DNA of 16,268 nucleotides from the NCBI GenBank assembly GCA_947629845.1, contig CANRFD010000023.1:1-16268 (forward strand). The letters are read 5' to 3'. Every line of letters begins with the position of its first letter. The first letter of the stretch is position 1. This document shows, one piece after another, positions 6,669-13,198 of the stretch. The stretch is from an uncultured Clostridia bacterium (GTDB lineage: Bacteria; Bacillota; Clostridia; Christensenellales; Borkfalkiaceae). The notes beneath the pieces are model-generated. The model worked only from the letters and a program-made list of their open reading frames with translations. It did no database searches and had not been told where the DNA came from. The position numbers and the translations under genes are program-made.

Positions 6669-8072
6669 ATGAAACAGGAGCATGAAAAAGCGGGCGGCTT
6701 TTTGGGATTTATGTCCCATGTGAGTTTTACCGCCTTTCTTTTTTGGCTGAAACGCAGCTTGCGCGAGCGCCGCTACACCATGTACGGGCACGTGGAAGAG
6801 AATGCGAACGAGATCAAGGCGAGCGCGCAAAAGACGGAAGCCGAGCTCGCCGAAAAACAGGCGGTGTTCACGGCGACCAAGAACGAACTTCCCCGCCTGC
6901 CCGCCATACACAGCGCGCAGGAATTTAACGCCGGCGCGACCCCTGCCGAGATCCGTACCCGCCAGACCAACGTCATCACCGCCGTCCACCGCATGCAGAC
7001 CAAGCTCGACAAGGAGAGCAACGACCTCGACGTGCTCGCCATTTCCTACGATATGTGGGAAAAGCGGCTCGCCTGCCGCATCCGTCTGCCCAAGATGCAC
7101 GTCGGCAAGTCTCTTCTCGACAAGATCGCCGCGCTCGAGACGGGCGTGAAGCGCGCGGATTGGGAGCGTGCCTTTAAGGACGGCTCCGTCATCCCCGACG
7201 CCCTCTTCTCCTACAACAACGCGACCAATCTCAAGTACGTGCTCGCGGAATACGGCGTGAAGGCCGTCGTCGTCAACGACGGCTACAACCGCTCGATCAA
7301 CGGCGAGGACAAGTCGCTGCGCTCGGAGACGGAGACCCGCGTAAAACATGTTTCACGCACGCAGAGCATCGTGCCCGCCGTGCTGTGGATCTTGCTATGG
7401 TGCATCGCCATGATCTCTTCCGCCGTCTACATGGGCGACAAGCGCGAGACGAGCGTCTTTATCACCTATGCCGTCGTCGCCGTCGTGGGCGCTGCCGTCA
7501 TCATCGGCCTTCTCCTCGGGTGCAACAAGCCCATCAACATACTGAAGTGTAAGTTGAGCTACAAGATCATCGCCAAGGACACGCCGAAGTACGAGGAGAT
7601 CATGACGCTCGTCCTCGGCAGTTTGGCGGGCGCCGAACACGCCGCGACGCTGGAAAAGATTGGGGAGACCTACCTTGCCTGCTATGCGACGCACGTCGAC
7701 AACACCAAGCGGTTCGAGAGCTACACGCGCGCCTTCCTGCCCGAACGCGTGCCCACCCTCTCTGCGCTCATCCTCGAACAGATGAACGCCGGCGCGGCCT
7801 TCTCCGAAGCGCTGTGGCGCGTCGACCAGACCATTGCACGCGAAGCGGAAAAACAGCGCCGCATCGCATGGGAGCTCGCCGAGAGCAAGAAGAACGAGGA
7901 GCACCGCGCGAAGATGCTCGAGGAGACCAACCGCCACAACAAGGCCATGGAACGCGAGCGCGCACGCGCCCGTGCCGCCGCCGAAGCCGCCGCTGCCGAC
8001 GCCGCCGCGCTCAAGGAGTACGAGAGAGAGCGGCTGCAGGTAGAACGGGAGATCAACCGGAAACTGCGGTAA
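6669..8072 (+). CDS. unknown two-TM membrane protein with long C-terminal coiled coil
   Basis: A 467-residue protein of no family I recognise. Residues 1-35 have an amphipathic or weakly hydrophobic stretch (GFMSHVSFTAFLFWLKRSL). Residues 40-130 are charged and helical (EENANEIKASAQKTEAELAE). Two transmembrane helices lie at about 233-255 and 262-285, joined by a short loop YMGDKRET. A cytoplasmic-looking helical domain covers 295-375. Residues 385-467 are an Arg/Glu/Ala-rich coiled coil (AREAEKQRRIAWELAESKKN, ERARARAAAEAAAADAAALK). ATG at 6669 follows AGAGGAGG by 5 nt; an upstream in-frame ATG at 6627 overlaps the -10 and is discounted. It has its own promoter and terminator, so it is monocistronic. 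It might organise a membrane complex, but this is a guess. Confidence 0.85.
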   Translation: MKQEHEKAGGFLGFMSHVSFTAFLFWLKRSLRERRYTMYGHVEENANEIKASAQKTEAELAEKQAVFTATKNELPRLPAIHSAQEFNAGATPAEIRTRQTNVITAVHRMQTKLDKESNDLDVLAISYDMWEKRLACRIRLPKMHVGKSLLDKIAALETGVKRADWERAFKDGSVIPDALFSYNNATNLKYVLAEYGVKAVVVNDGYNRSINGEDKSLRSETETRVKHVSRTQSIVPAVLWILLWCIAMISSAVYMGDKRETSVFITYAVVAVVGAAVIIGLLLGCNKPINILKCKLSYKIIAKDTPKYEEIMTLVLGSLAGAEHAATLEKIGETYLACYATHVDNTKRFESYTRAFLPERVPTLSALILEQMNAGAAFSEALWRVDQTIAREAEKQRRIAWELAESKKNEEHRAKMLEETNRHNKAMERERARARAAAEAAAADAAALKEYERERLQVEREINRKLR

Positions 8073-8101
8073 ATGTAATTTGAAGCCATTATCGGAAAGT
8101 G

Positions 8102-8141
8102 AACCCGCCCCGCGTTTTTACGCCGGGCGGGTTTTGTTTTT
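8102..8141 (+). terminator. intrinsic terminator after the membrane/coiled-coil gene
   Basis: The stem AACCCGCCC/GGGCGGGTT (8102-8110 with 8125-8133) is followed by TTGTTTTT. It lies 30 nt after the stop codon. Confidence 0.85.
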
Positions 8142-8161
8142 GCGGGGCGGGGTGTGATTTA

Positions 8162-8206
8162 GGGCGTACCCCCACCCCTACCCCTCCCCCTTACGCAGGG
8201 GGAGGG
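8162..8206 (+). repeat. family E repeat, copy E1
   Basis: GGGCGTACCCCCACCCCTAC leads into the hairpin CCCTCCCCC-TTACGCA-GGGGGAGGG (8182-8206). The left part GGGCGTACCCCCACCC is shared with E2 (11266). Confidence 0.75.
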
Positions 8207-8246
8207 CATGACTACGGGACGGGCGCGGGGCGTATGATTACGTTCA

Positions 8247-8345
8247 CGCAGTATAAATTACGTCATCCCGAGCGTAGTCGAGGGATGTCCGCATTATAAT
8301 AAGGTCATGTTTCGACTACGCTCAACATGACGTGATTATGCGGCG
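8247..8345 (+). repeat. family D repeat, simplest copy D2
   Basis: The termini are inverted: CGCAGTATAAATTACGTCAT at left and ATGACGTGATTATGCGGCG at right. The core hairpin is GTCATGTT ... AACATGAC around TCGACTACGCTC. The left part also carries CCCGAGCGTAGTCGAGGGAT and GTCCGCATTATAATAAGG, shared with D1 and D3. At about 100 bp it looks like the basic form. It completes the gene-free stretch 8073-8440, which also has the terminator, E1 and the glyQS promoter. Confidence 0.85.
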
Positions 8346-8384
8346 CGGGGCATTTTATTTCGGGCGGCGGGGGCGTGCAAACGC

Positions 8385-8413
8385 TTGACGTTTTTTTCTC
8401 GCTTTTGTATAAT
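8385..8413 (+). promoter_or_regulatory. glyQS promoter
   Basis: TTGACG (8385-8390) and TATAAT (8408-8413) are 17 bp apart. The leader of about 21 nt leaves no room for a T-box riboswitch. Confidence 0.85.
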
Positions 8414-8440
8414 ATTGCGGAACAACAGAGAGGTGGTTTT

Positions 8441-9811
8441 ATGGCGGAAGTTTCAATGGACAAACTCGTTGCGCTGTGCAAGGCGCGCGGCATCATCTTC
8501 CCCGGCTCCGAGATCTACGGCGGCATGGGGAACACGTGGGACTACGGCCCCATCGGCGTGGAGATCAAAAACAACATCAAGCGGGCTTGGTGGAAGCGCT
8601 TCGTGCAGGAGAGCGAAAATTCCTTCGGCGTGGACGCTGCCATTCTCATGAACTCCCGCGTGTGGGAGGCGAGCGGGCACACGACGTCCTTCTCCGACCC
8701 CAAAATGGACTGCAAAAAGTGCAAGACGCGCCACCGTGCAGATAATCTCATCGAGGCGCACTCCAAGGGCAAGGTCAACCCCGATCTCATGACCAACGAG
8801 GAGATGCAGGCATATATCCGGGAGCACGAGGTGCACTGCCCCGTCTGCGGCGGGTTCGATTGGACGCCCATCCGCACGTTCAACCTGATGTTCGAGACGA
8901 GCCGCGGCGTCACCGACGAGAGCCAGAACAAAATTTACCTCCGCCCCGAGACGGCGCAGGGCGAATTTGTCAACTTCCTGAATGTCCAGCGGACGACGCG
9001 CGCGAAGGTGCCCTTCGGCATCGCGCAGATCGGCAAGGCGTTCCGCAACGAGATCACGCCCGGGAACTTCATCTTCCGCACCATCGAATTTGAACAGATG
9101 GAGCACCAGTGGTTCTGCAAAGAGGGCACGGACGGGCAATACTACGCCGAGTTTAAGCAAAAGGCGATGCAGTTTTTGCTCGATTTGGGCTTCAAGGCGG
9201 AGCACCTGCGCTTCCACGACCACGACAAGCTCGCCCACTACGCAAAAGAGGCGTGCGACATTCAGTACCTCTACCCCATGGGCTGGCAGGAGCTCAACGG
9301 CATTCACAACCGCACCGACTACGATTTGACCCGCCATCAGGAATATTCGGGCAAGTCACTGCTGTACGTCGATTCCGTCAACGGGGAAAAGTACATCCCC
9401 TACGTCATCGAATACAGCATCGGCGCAGACAGGCTGATGCTCGCCGTGCTCTCCGAGGCGTACGAGGAAGAGACGCTGGAAAAGGGCGAAACCCGCAGCG
9501 TATTGCATTTTCACCCCGCGATCGCCGCGTACAAGGCCGCCGTTCTGCCGCTGCAGAAGAACCTCGCCGAGCCCGCAAAACAGCTCCTCGGCAAGCTCAA
9601 AAAGCAGTTCTCCGTGACGTACGACGAGGCGGGCTCCATCGGCAAGCGGTACCGCCGTCAGGACGAGATCGGCACGCCGTACTGCATCACCATCGACTTT
9701 GACACGCTGGAAAACGGCACCGTGACCGTGCGCGACAGGGACAGCATGGAGCAGATCCGCCTGCCCATGGACGAGGTCGCCGCCTACCTTGCCGAAAAGT
9801 GCGCGTTTTGA
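8441..9811 (+). CDS. glyQS: glycyl-tRNA synthetase, dimeric alpha2 type
   Basis: Cytoplasmic class II synthetase that attaches glycine to tRNA-Gly. The 456 residues match the single-chain alpha2 enzyme (about 450-475), not the split GlyQ/GlyS form. GMGNTWDYGPIGVEIKNN (28-45) is the N-terminal catalytic signature. Two CxxC pairs, CKKC (91-94) and CPVC (133-136), are likely zinc ligands. YLRPETAQGEFVNFLN (166-181) and motif 2, FRNEITPGNFIFRTIEFEQM (201-220), are followed by motif 3, EYSIGADRLMLAVL (324-337). The C-terminal anticodon domain begins near 355 (HFHPAIAAYKAAVLPL). ATG at 8441 is preceded by AGAGAGGTGG; an in-frame ATG at 8375 lies upstream of the promoter and is discounted. Confidence 0.97.
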   Translation: MAEVSMDKLVALCKARGIIFPGSEIYGGMGNTWDYGPIGVEIKNNIKRAWWKRFVQESENSFGVDAAILMNSRVWEASGHTTSFSDPKMDCKKCKTRHRADNLIEAHSKGKVNPDLMTNEEMQAYIREHEVHCPVCGGFDWTPIRTFNLMFETSRGVTDESQNKIYLRPETAQGEFVNFLNVQRTTRAKVPFGIAQIGKAFRNEITPGNFIFRTIEFEQMEHQWFCKEGTDGQYYAEFKQKAMQFLLDLGFKAEHLRFHDHDKLAHYAKEACDIQYLYPMGWQELNGIHNRTDYDLTRHQEYSGKSLLYVDSVNGEKYIPYVIEYSIGADRLMLAVLSEAYEEETLEKGETRSVLHFHPAIAAYKAAVLPLQKNLAEPAKQLLGKLKKQFSVTYDEAGSIGKRYRRQDEIGTPYCITIDFDTLENGTVTVRDRDSMEQIRLPMDEVAAYLAEKCAF

Positions 9812-9849
9812 GAATGAAGAATTGAAAATGAAGTATTGAAAATTGAAAG

Positions 9850-9883
9850 CCGCCCGAACGCTGTGCGTTCGGGCGGGGTTTTT
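9850..9883 (+). terminator. glyQS intrinsic terminator
   Basis: The 12-bp perfect stem CCGCCCGAACGC/GCGTTCGGGCGG (9850-9861, 9865-9876) with loop TGT is followed by GGTTTTT. Just upstream, 9811-9848 contains short A-rich imperfect direct repeats (ATTGAAAATGAAGTATTGAA). Confidence 0.92.
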
Positions 9884-9895
9884 GGTCTAAAAGAA

Positions 9896-9918
9896 AACCA
9901 CGCGATAGTCGCGTGGTT
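9896..9918 (-). terminator. hairpin, leftward terminator candidate
   Basis: AACCACGCGA/TCGCGTGGTT is a 10-bp perfect stem with a 3-nt loop. Reading leftward it is followed by TTCTTTT, so it could stop transcription coming from the right. On the plus strand there is no U-tract after it. Confidence 0.6.
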
Positions 9919-9919
9919 C

Positions 9920-10012
9920 AAAAAAGGCTTTGCCGATGCCTAAAAACCTGTTGTTCCATAAGAAGGGAAAGCGACGAGCGTCCTTGTGCACAAAAAAGGA
10001 CGCCATGCGTCG
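9920..10012 (-). other. non-coding structured block, candidate small RNA 3' part
   Basis: No gene is seen here. On the minus strand there is a long stem, CGACG plus GCGTCCTT pairing with AAGGACGC plus CGTCG (9972-10011), then a single-stranded stretch, then AGGC-ATCGGCAAA-GCCT followed by TTTTTT (9920-9941), a short intrinsic terminator. A leftward RNA could therefore end at about 9920. No promoter is seen, since the family C repeat C2 lies just upstream on that strand. Confidence 0.35.
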
Positions 10013-10019
10013 AAAAGGG

Positions 10020-10146
10020 TGTCATTTCGAGCAGAGCGAAGTGATATTCTTGTCATTTCGACCAAGCCGCGCAAGCGGCGCGTGGAGAAATCTCCGAATG
10101 AGGTAGAGATGTCTCGACTACGCTCGACATGACAAAAATATGGCGG
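10020..10146 (+). repeat. family C repeat, copy C2, with doubled left end
   Basis: TGTCATTTCGA occurs twice at the left (10020 and 10051), so one left end seems inserted next to another. The centre GAGAAATCTCCGAATGAGGT and GTCTCGACTACGCTCGACAT, and the end ATGACAAAAATATGGCGG, match C1. A GCCGC-GCAA-GCGGC hairpin sits in the left part. Confidence 0.8.
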
Positions 10147-10154
10147 TTCAGCGG

Positions 10155-10313
10155 GGCAATGCACTGTTGGAAAGGAGTGAGACCCGTTGACGGGTAGCAA
10201 GTAACAAATGCATGACTGGCAGGTCAATATTATGCGCACTTGTGCGCCGCCTGTAACGATTAGGGCTATGCCCGAAAATGAAATACCACCCGCTATGCGG
10301 GTGGATTATTATT
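10155..10313 (+). other. gene-free stretch with a series of hairpins
   Basis: In order: a long interrupted stem from ATGCA...TGTT (about 10162) to AACAAATGCAT (about 10211), closed by ACCCG-TTGA-CGGGT (10193-10206 region); GCGCAC-TT-GTGCGC (about 10234-10247); GGGC-TAT-GCCC (about 10263-10273); and CCACCCGC-TAT-GCGGGTGG (10286-10304), followed by ATTATTATT. The last could be a weak rightward terminator. I see no open frame with a ribosome site. The series might be one structured RNA, or unrelated palindromes. Confidence 0.4.
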
Positions 10314-10333
10314 GTGACAAGTTTTCTGCGACA

Positions 10334-10382
10334 CCCCTTCAGTCACTTCGTGACAGCTCCCCCTCAAGGGGGAGCCAAGGGG
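10334..10382 (-). repeat. family A repeat, copy A2 (inverted relative to A1)
   Basis: The 49-bp unit has outer CCCCTT/AAGGGG, arm GTCAC-TTC-GTGAC and arm GCTCCCCC/GGGGGAGC with loop TCAA. It is the exact reverse layout of A1 and is nearly identical outside the arm loops. Confidence 0.85.
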
Positions 10383-10407
10383 GGGATTGTGCCGCCCCGT
10401 TCTCAAA

Positions 10408-10498
10408 TGTCATGTCGACCGAAGGCGTAGCCGAAGTGGAGACATCTCTGCTTTATTTTGAGATTTCTCGACTCCGCTTCGCTCCGCTCGAAATGACA
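10408..10498 (-). repeat. family C repeat, copy C3 (inverted)
   Basis: TGTCATGTCGACCGAAGGCG at left and CTCGAAATGACA at right, with GAGACATCTCTGCTTTATTT in the centre, are the reverse complement layout of C1. The D-like tail is absent here. Confidence 0.8.
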
Positions 10499-10532
10499 AA
10501 CGGGGGGCGCAGAGGGTTGGGGCGGCCGCGTT

Positions 10533-10570
10533 GAATGGGTGCGCCGCGGCAGAGCCGCGGCGCACAATTC
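10533..10570. repeat. very stable GC hairpin after the nicotinamidase-like gene
   Basis: GTGCGCCGCGGC-AGA-GCCGCGGCGCAC is a 12-bp perfect stem, extended by GAAT/ATTC across a small mismatch. It lies 26 nt past the stop of the minus-strand gene at 10596. There is no U-tract, so it is more likely an RNA 3'-end stabiliser or a repeat. A similar GTGCGCCGCG arm is in the giant hairpin at 15188. Confidence 0.6.
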
Positions 10571-10595
10571 AAAATCACATTCCTTTGACGCTTTT

Positions 10596-11153
10596 TTACT
10601 TCACGCCCCAACGGGAAAGAAGGTCGTCCACCTTGACGAGCTCGGCGCCATAGGTATCGTGCAGGTACTTGATGCCGTACTCGTAGTCCTCCTTCGTGAA
10701 GCTATCCATCGCGTCGATGGCGGCGACGACCTCGTAGCCGAGCTGGTAGGCGTCCGCCGAGGTGTGGCGCACGCACATGTGCGCGTGAAGCCCGCACACG
10801 ACGACGGTTTCCACCCCCAACTCCTTCAGCAAAAGGTCGAGGTCGGTGTGGAAAAAGCCCGAATATCTGCGCTTGGGCACGACGTAGTCGGTTTCGCACA
10901 GGGCGAGCTCGGGAATGACCTCCGCCCCCTTCGTGCCTGCGATGGCGTGGTCGCCCCACAGTTTGAGTTCATGGTCGATGCCCTTGATGTGTGCGTCGTT
11001 GCAGAACACGACGGGCACGCCCGCCTTTCTCGCCCCGGCGAGAAGTTCCGCCGTCTTGGGGACGATGGCAAGCCCGCGGTCGCATTTCAGCGCGCCCGTT
11101 ACGAAATCGTTGAGCATATCCACGACGAGAATTGCTGTTTTTTCCTTTTTCAT
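10596..11153 (-). CDS. cysteine hydrolase of the isochorismatase/nicotinamidase superfamily
   Basis: A 185-residue cytoplasmic hydrolase, probably nicotinamidase-like (nicotinamide to nicotinate and ammonia, in NAD salvage). The expected catalytic triad is visible: Asp12 in ILVVDMLNDF, Lys94 in VVPKRRYSGF, and Cys127 in VCGLHAHMCVRHTS. Metal-binding candidates are Asp53 and His55 in CNDAHI and His69 in WGDHAIAGTKGAEV, which parallels the WPxHCVxGTxGA motif of PncA. ATG at 11151-11153 has AGGAGG 6 nt upstream and a consensus promoter. It is single-gene, flanked by repeats on both sides. A different amidase substrate in the same superfamily is possible, so no gene symbol is given. Confidence 0.92.
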   Translation of the reverse strand: MKKEKTAILVVDMLNDFVTGALKCDRGLAIVPKTAELLAGARKAGVPVVFCNDAHIKGIDHELKLWGDHAIAGTKGAEVIPELALCETDYVVPKRRYSGFFHTDLDLLLKELGVETVVVCGLHAHMCVRHTSADAYQLGYEVVAAIDAMDSFTKEDYEYGIKYLHDTYGAELVKVDDLLSRWGVK

Positions 11154-11175
11154 GTTGATCCTCCTGTTTGCATTT

Positions 11176-11204
11176 ATTTTACGCGCACGGGAGAATTATG
11201 TCAA
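11176..11204 (-). promoter_or_regulatory. promoter of the nicotinamidase-like gene
   Basis: On the minus strand TTGACA (11199-11204) and TAAAAT (11176-11181) are 17 bp apart. The leader is about 16 nt. Confidence 0.85.
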
Positions 11205-11265
11205 GTAATTGAAGCATGCCGCACGGTTTTTATTGGCGGCGGTTTACGGGGGGGGATGGAATTTT

Positions 11266-11320
11266 AGGGCGTACCCCCACCCGTCCCTACGGGACACCCC
11301 CTCCCGAGGAGGGGGCAGGG
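11266..11320 (+). repeat. family E repeat, copy E2
   Basis: AGGGCGTACCCCCACCC, then GTCCC-TAC-GGGAC, then CCCCCTCC-CGA-GGAGGGGG. The two hairpins in a row are shared with E3 (11489-11533). Confidence 0.8.
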
Positions 11321-11324
11321 TTAT

Positions 11325-11451
11325 GCGTCATTCTGACGGGAGCGCAGCGACCGAAGAATCCCGATATGGAGAGTTCGGACTTCGTTGTTCGGGATCCTTC
11401 GCGGATTAACTATTGCGGACTGCGTAAAACAATTCGGCTCAGGATGACGCG
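11325..11451 (+). repeat. family B repeat, complete copy B2
   Basis: The 127-bp unit has inverted ends GCGTCATTCTGAC and GGCTCAGGATGACGC. The centre is nearly identical to B1 through TCGGACTTCGTTGTTCGGGA and GGATCCTTCGCGGAT. It lacks the extra segment of B1, so it is the better reference for the family. Confidence 0.85.
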
Positions 11452-11463
11452 TTCCCCCTTGCG

Positions 11464-11488
11464 CGGCTCAACATGACGTGATTTTGTG
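11464..11488 (+). repeat. isolated family D right end
   Basis: CGGCTCAACATGACGTGATT followed by TTGTG is the D tail, joined directly to an E repeat at 11489. Confidence 0.65.
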
Positions 11489-11533
11489 CCCCACCCCCGT
11501 CCCTACGGGACACCCCCTCCCGAGGAGGGGGCG
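11489..11533 (+). repeat. family E repeat, copy E3
   Basis: CCCCACCCCCGTCCCTACGG then GACACCCCCTCCCGAGGAGG and GGGCG. It is near-identical to E2 over its two hairpins. Read leftward it lies downstream of the SSB-like gene and might slow transcription, but there is no U-tract. Confidence 0.8.
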
Positions 11534-11545
11534 GGCGACGGGTAC

Positions 11546-11571
11546 TTCCCCCTCGAGGGGGAGCCAAGGGC
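11546..11571 (-). repeat. partial family A repeat, A4
   Basis: CTTCCCCCTCGAGGGGGAGC then CAAGGG keeps only the large arm and one side of the outer stem of family A. It lies 16 nt past the stop of the SSB-like gene and could act as a leftward 3'-end hairpin. With E2, B2, the D end and E3 it fills the gene-free stretch 11154-11586. Confidence 0.65.
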
Positions 11572-11586
11572 GGGGCAATGGGGGTA

Positions 11587-12267
11587 TCAATCGGAGGGGG
11601 TTTGCATGGCGTAGAGGTCAAATTCGCCGTCGAGGTCGAAGTTGTCGCTGTCGTCGAAGGCCGCAAGTTTGGAGACCGAAACTTCGTATGCCGTCATCGT
11701 GACCGTCTCCTCCTCCGAAAGCCGCTTCTGATATTCGCGGCTCTGGATGCGTCCCGAGAGGGCGAGCCTGTCCCCCACCTTGAGATTTTGCACGAAGCGG
11801 GCGTTTCTGCCCCATGCGATGCAAGGGATATAGTCCGACTTGTTGTAGGCGCGGTTGACGGCGAGAAGCAGGTCGGCGATCTCGCGGTTGAAGGGCGTGG
11901 TGCGGTAGACGGGCGGCTTGCACACATACCCCGAGAGCACGATGCTGTTGGGGTTCTTCGAGACGGCGGTATCCACGATCTCGCGGACGAACACCGTGAG
12001 CATCAGGCGGGACTTGCCGCCCTCCAGCTTGTTGTAGCTGCGGAACTGCCCCAAAGCGCACAGCGTACTGCCGATTTTGAGATCGTGGCCCTGTATCAGG
12101 CGTTCGGAGACGGTGACGGGCAAAACGTCCGCCTGCCCCGAGAGACGAAAGACCCGCACGTAAAATTCGTAAAATCCTTCGCCGTACACCTCGTGCGAGA
12201 AGGTCGCCTCGGAGACGATCTCGCCCATTAAGTACACCCTGTTGTTCTTTTCCGTATTGTGATCCAT
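11587..12267 (-). CDS. SSB-like protein with two OB folds
   Basis: A 226-residue protein related to single-stranded DNA-binding proteins. Two OB-type domains are seen. Residues 10-97 start with RVYLMGEIVSEATFSHEVYG and residues 108-202 start with NSIVLSGYVCKPPVYRTTP. The second keeps the SSB pattern of strand 1, the YIPCIAWGRNARFVQNLKVG block (146-165) and the LSGRIQSREYQKR strand. The C-terminus is acidic (FDDSDNFDLDGEFDLYAMQ) but ends TPSD, without the usual terminal Phe tip that recruits partners, so it may not be the main replicative SSB. ATG at 12265-12267 has GGAGG 5 nt upstream. It follows the deacetylase stop by 31 nt and is probably in the same transcript. Confidence 0.85.
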   Translation of the reverse strand: MDHNTEKNNRVYLMGEIVSEATFSHEVYGEGFYEFYVRVFRLSGQADVLPVTVSERLIQGHDLKIGSTLCALGQFRSYNKLEGGKSRLMLTVFVREIVDTAVSKNPNSIVLSGYVCKPPVYRTTPFNREIADLLLAVNRAYNKSDYIPCIAWGRNARFVQNLKVGDRLALSGRIQSREYQKRLSEEETVTMTAYEVSVSKLAAFDDSDNFDLDGEFDLYAMQTPSD

Positions 12268-12298
12268 AAAAACCTCCGTGTATTTCGATGCCGATGTA

Positions 12299-13069
12299 TT
12301 ACCGTTCTTCTGCGAGAATTTGCTTGCCCGCCGCGTCGATGCGGTAGTTCTCCCGATAGATGAGTTCGCCGATTGGCACGAACTCGTACCCCTTTGCGCG
12401 GAGGGCGTCGATGATGAGAGGCACCGCCTCCGCCGTGTGCAGGCCGTTGTTGTGGCACAGGATGATGGAGCCGCTCTTCACCCGCTCCGTGATACGGGCG
12501 AGGATATCCGACGCGGTGAGATCCTTCCAATCGAGGGAGTCGACGTCCCACTGGATGGGATAGACGCCCATGGAGTTCACCGTGTCGATGAGCAAATTGT
12601 CGTAATCGCCATACGGGGGGCGGAAAAGTTCCACCTTTTTGCCCGTGACCTTTTCGATCGCGGCAATGGAGCTCTGCATTTCGGCGCGGATCTCCGTCTC
12701 GGAGAGGCGGGACATATAGGGGTGCGTGGCGCTGTGCGTGCCCACCTCGTGCCCCGCGGCGTCGATCTTTTTGAGATAGTCGGGGTGTTCTTCCGCCCAA
12801 AATTGCACCGTGAAGAAGGTGGCGCGGACGTTGCCCGCCTTGAGCGCCTCCAGAATGGCGTCGGTGTGCTCGGTGCCCCACGCGCAGTCGAAGGAGATCG
12901 CGACCTTGTTGTCGCTTCTGTCCACATTGTAGATGGGAAGGGAACGCGCCGTGCTGCCGTATACCGCGGCGGCATCCGCCGCGCTTGCCGCGAGGACGGC
13001 GAGGGCAAAAACGGCTATAAATGCGGCCGCCGTGAGAACCGATTTCAGACGAAAGACGATCATCCGCAT
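12299..13069 (-). CDS. secreted or membrane-anchored polysaccharide deacetylase, PdaB-like
   Basis: A 256-residue NodB-fold carbohydrate esterase family 4 protein. Residues 1-35 are a signal peptide or signal anchor (KSVLTAAAFIAVFALAVLAA). The catalytic domain covers 54-240. Motif 1 is VAISFDCAWG with Asp61, where the usual second Asp is Cys62. Motif 2 is HSATHPYMS with His112 and His116 as metal ligands. Then come RPPYGDYD (150-157), WDVDSLDW (174-181) and ILCHNN with His206. Homologues remove acetyl groups from peptidoglycan sugars; PdaB-type members act in sporulation, and the YNVDRSDNKVAISFD lead-in resembles them. Two ATGs (13069 and 13063) are possible behind GGGTGAT. Pairing with an SSB-like gene gives no clear pathway. 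Confidence 0.9.
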   Translation of the reverse strand: MRMIVFRLKSVLTAAAFIAVFALAVLAASAADAAAVYGSTARSLPIYNVDRSDNKVAISFDCAWGTEHTDAILEALKAGNVRATFFTVQFWAEEHPDYLKKIDAAGHEVGTHSATHPYMSRLSETEIRAEMQSSIAAIEKVTGKKVELFRPPYGDYDNLLIDTVNSMGVYPIQWDVDSLDWKDLTASDILARITERVKSGSIILCHNNGLHTAEAVPLIIDALRAKGYEFVPIGELIYRENYRIDAAGKQILAEER

Positions 13070-13089
13070 GACATCACCCGTATCATATC

Positions 13090-13098
13090 ATCATAACA
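13090..13098 (-). promoter_or_regulatory. possible extended -10 for the deacetylase gene
   Basis: On the minus strand TGTTATGAT contains an extended -10 (TATGAT at 13090-13095) about 13 nt before the first ATG. No good -35 is seen, so this is a weak call. Confidence 0.3.
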
Positions 13099-13198
13099 GG
13101 GTCGAATTTTGGGGGATATGCGCGCATTTTGACCGGTTTTCCCGAATATTTCGGGGGTGACGGCGCGCTCCTCCGCCCTGTCCTCCTATCCTATGAAC

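Noticed and set aside
6606..7349. Minus-strand 247-codon frame opposite the membrane/coiled-coil gene
   Set aside because: The plus strand has promoter, ribosome site, terminator and a coherent domain layout. The minus frame has none of these.
9920..10313. 6S, SRP or tmRNA gene
   Set aside because: No SRP GGAAG motif, no tmRNA tRNA-like end and no clear 6S single bubble with closing stem was found. Only generic hairpins are present.
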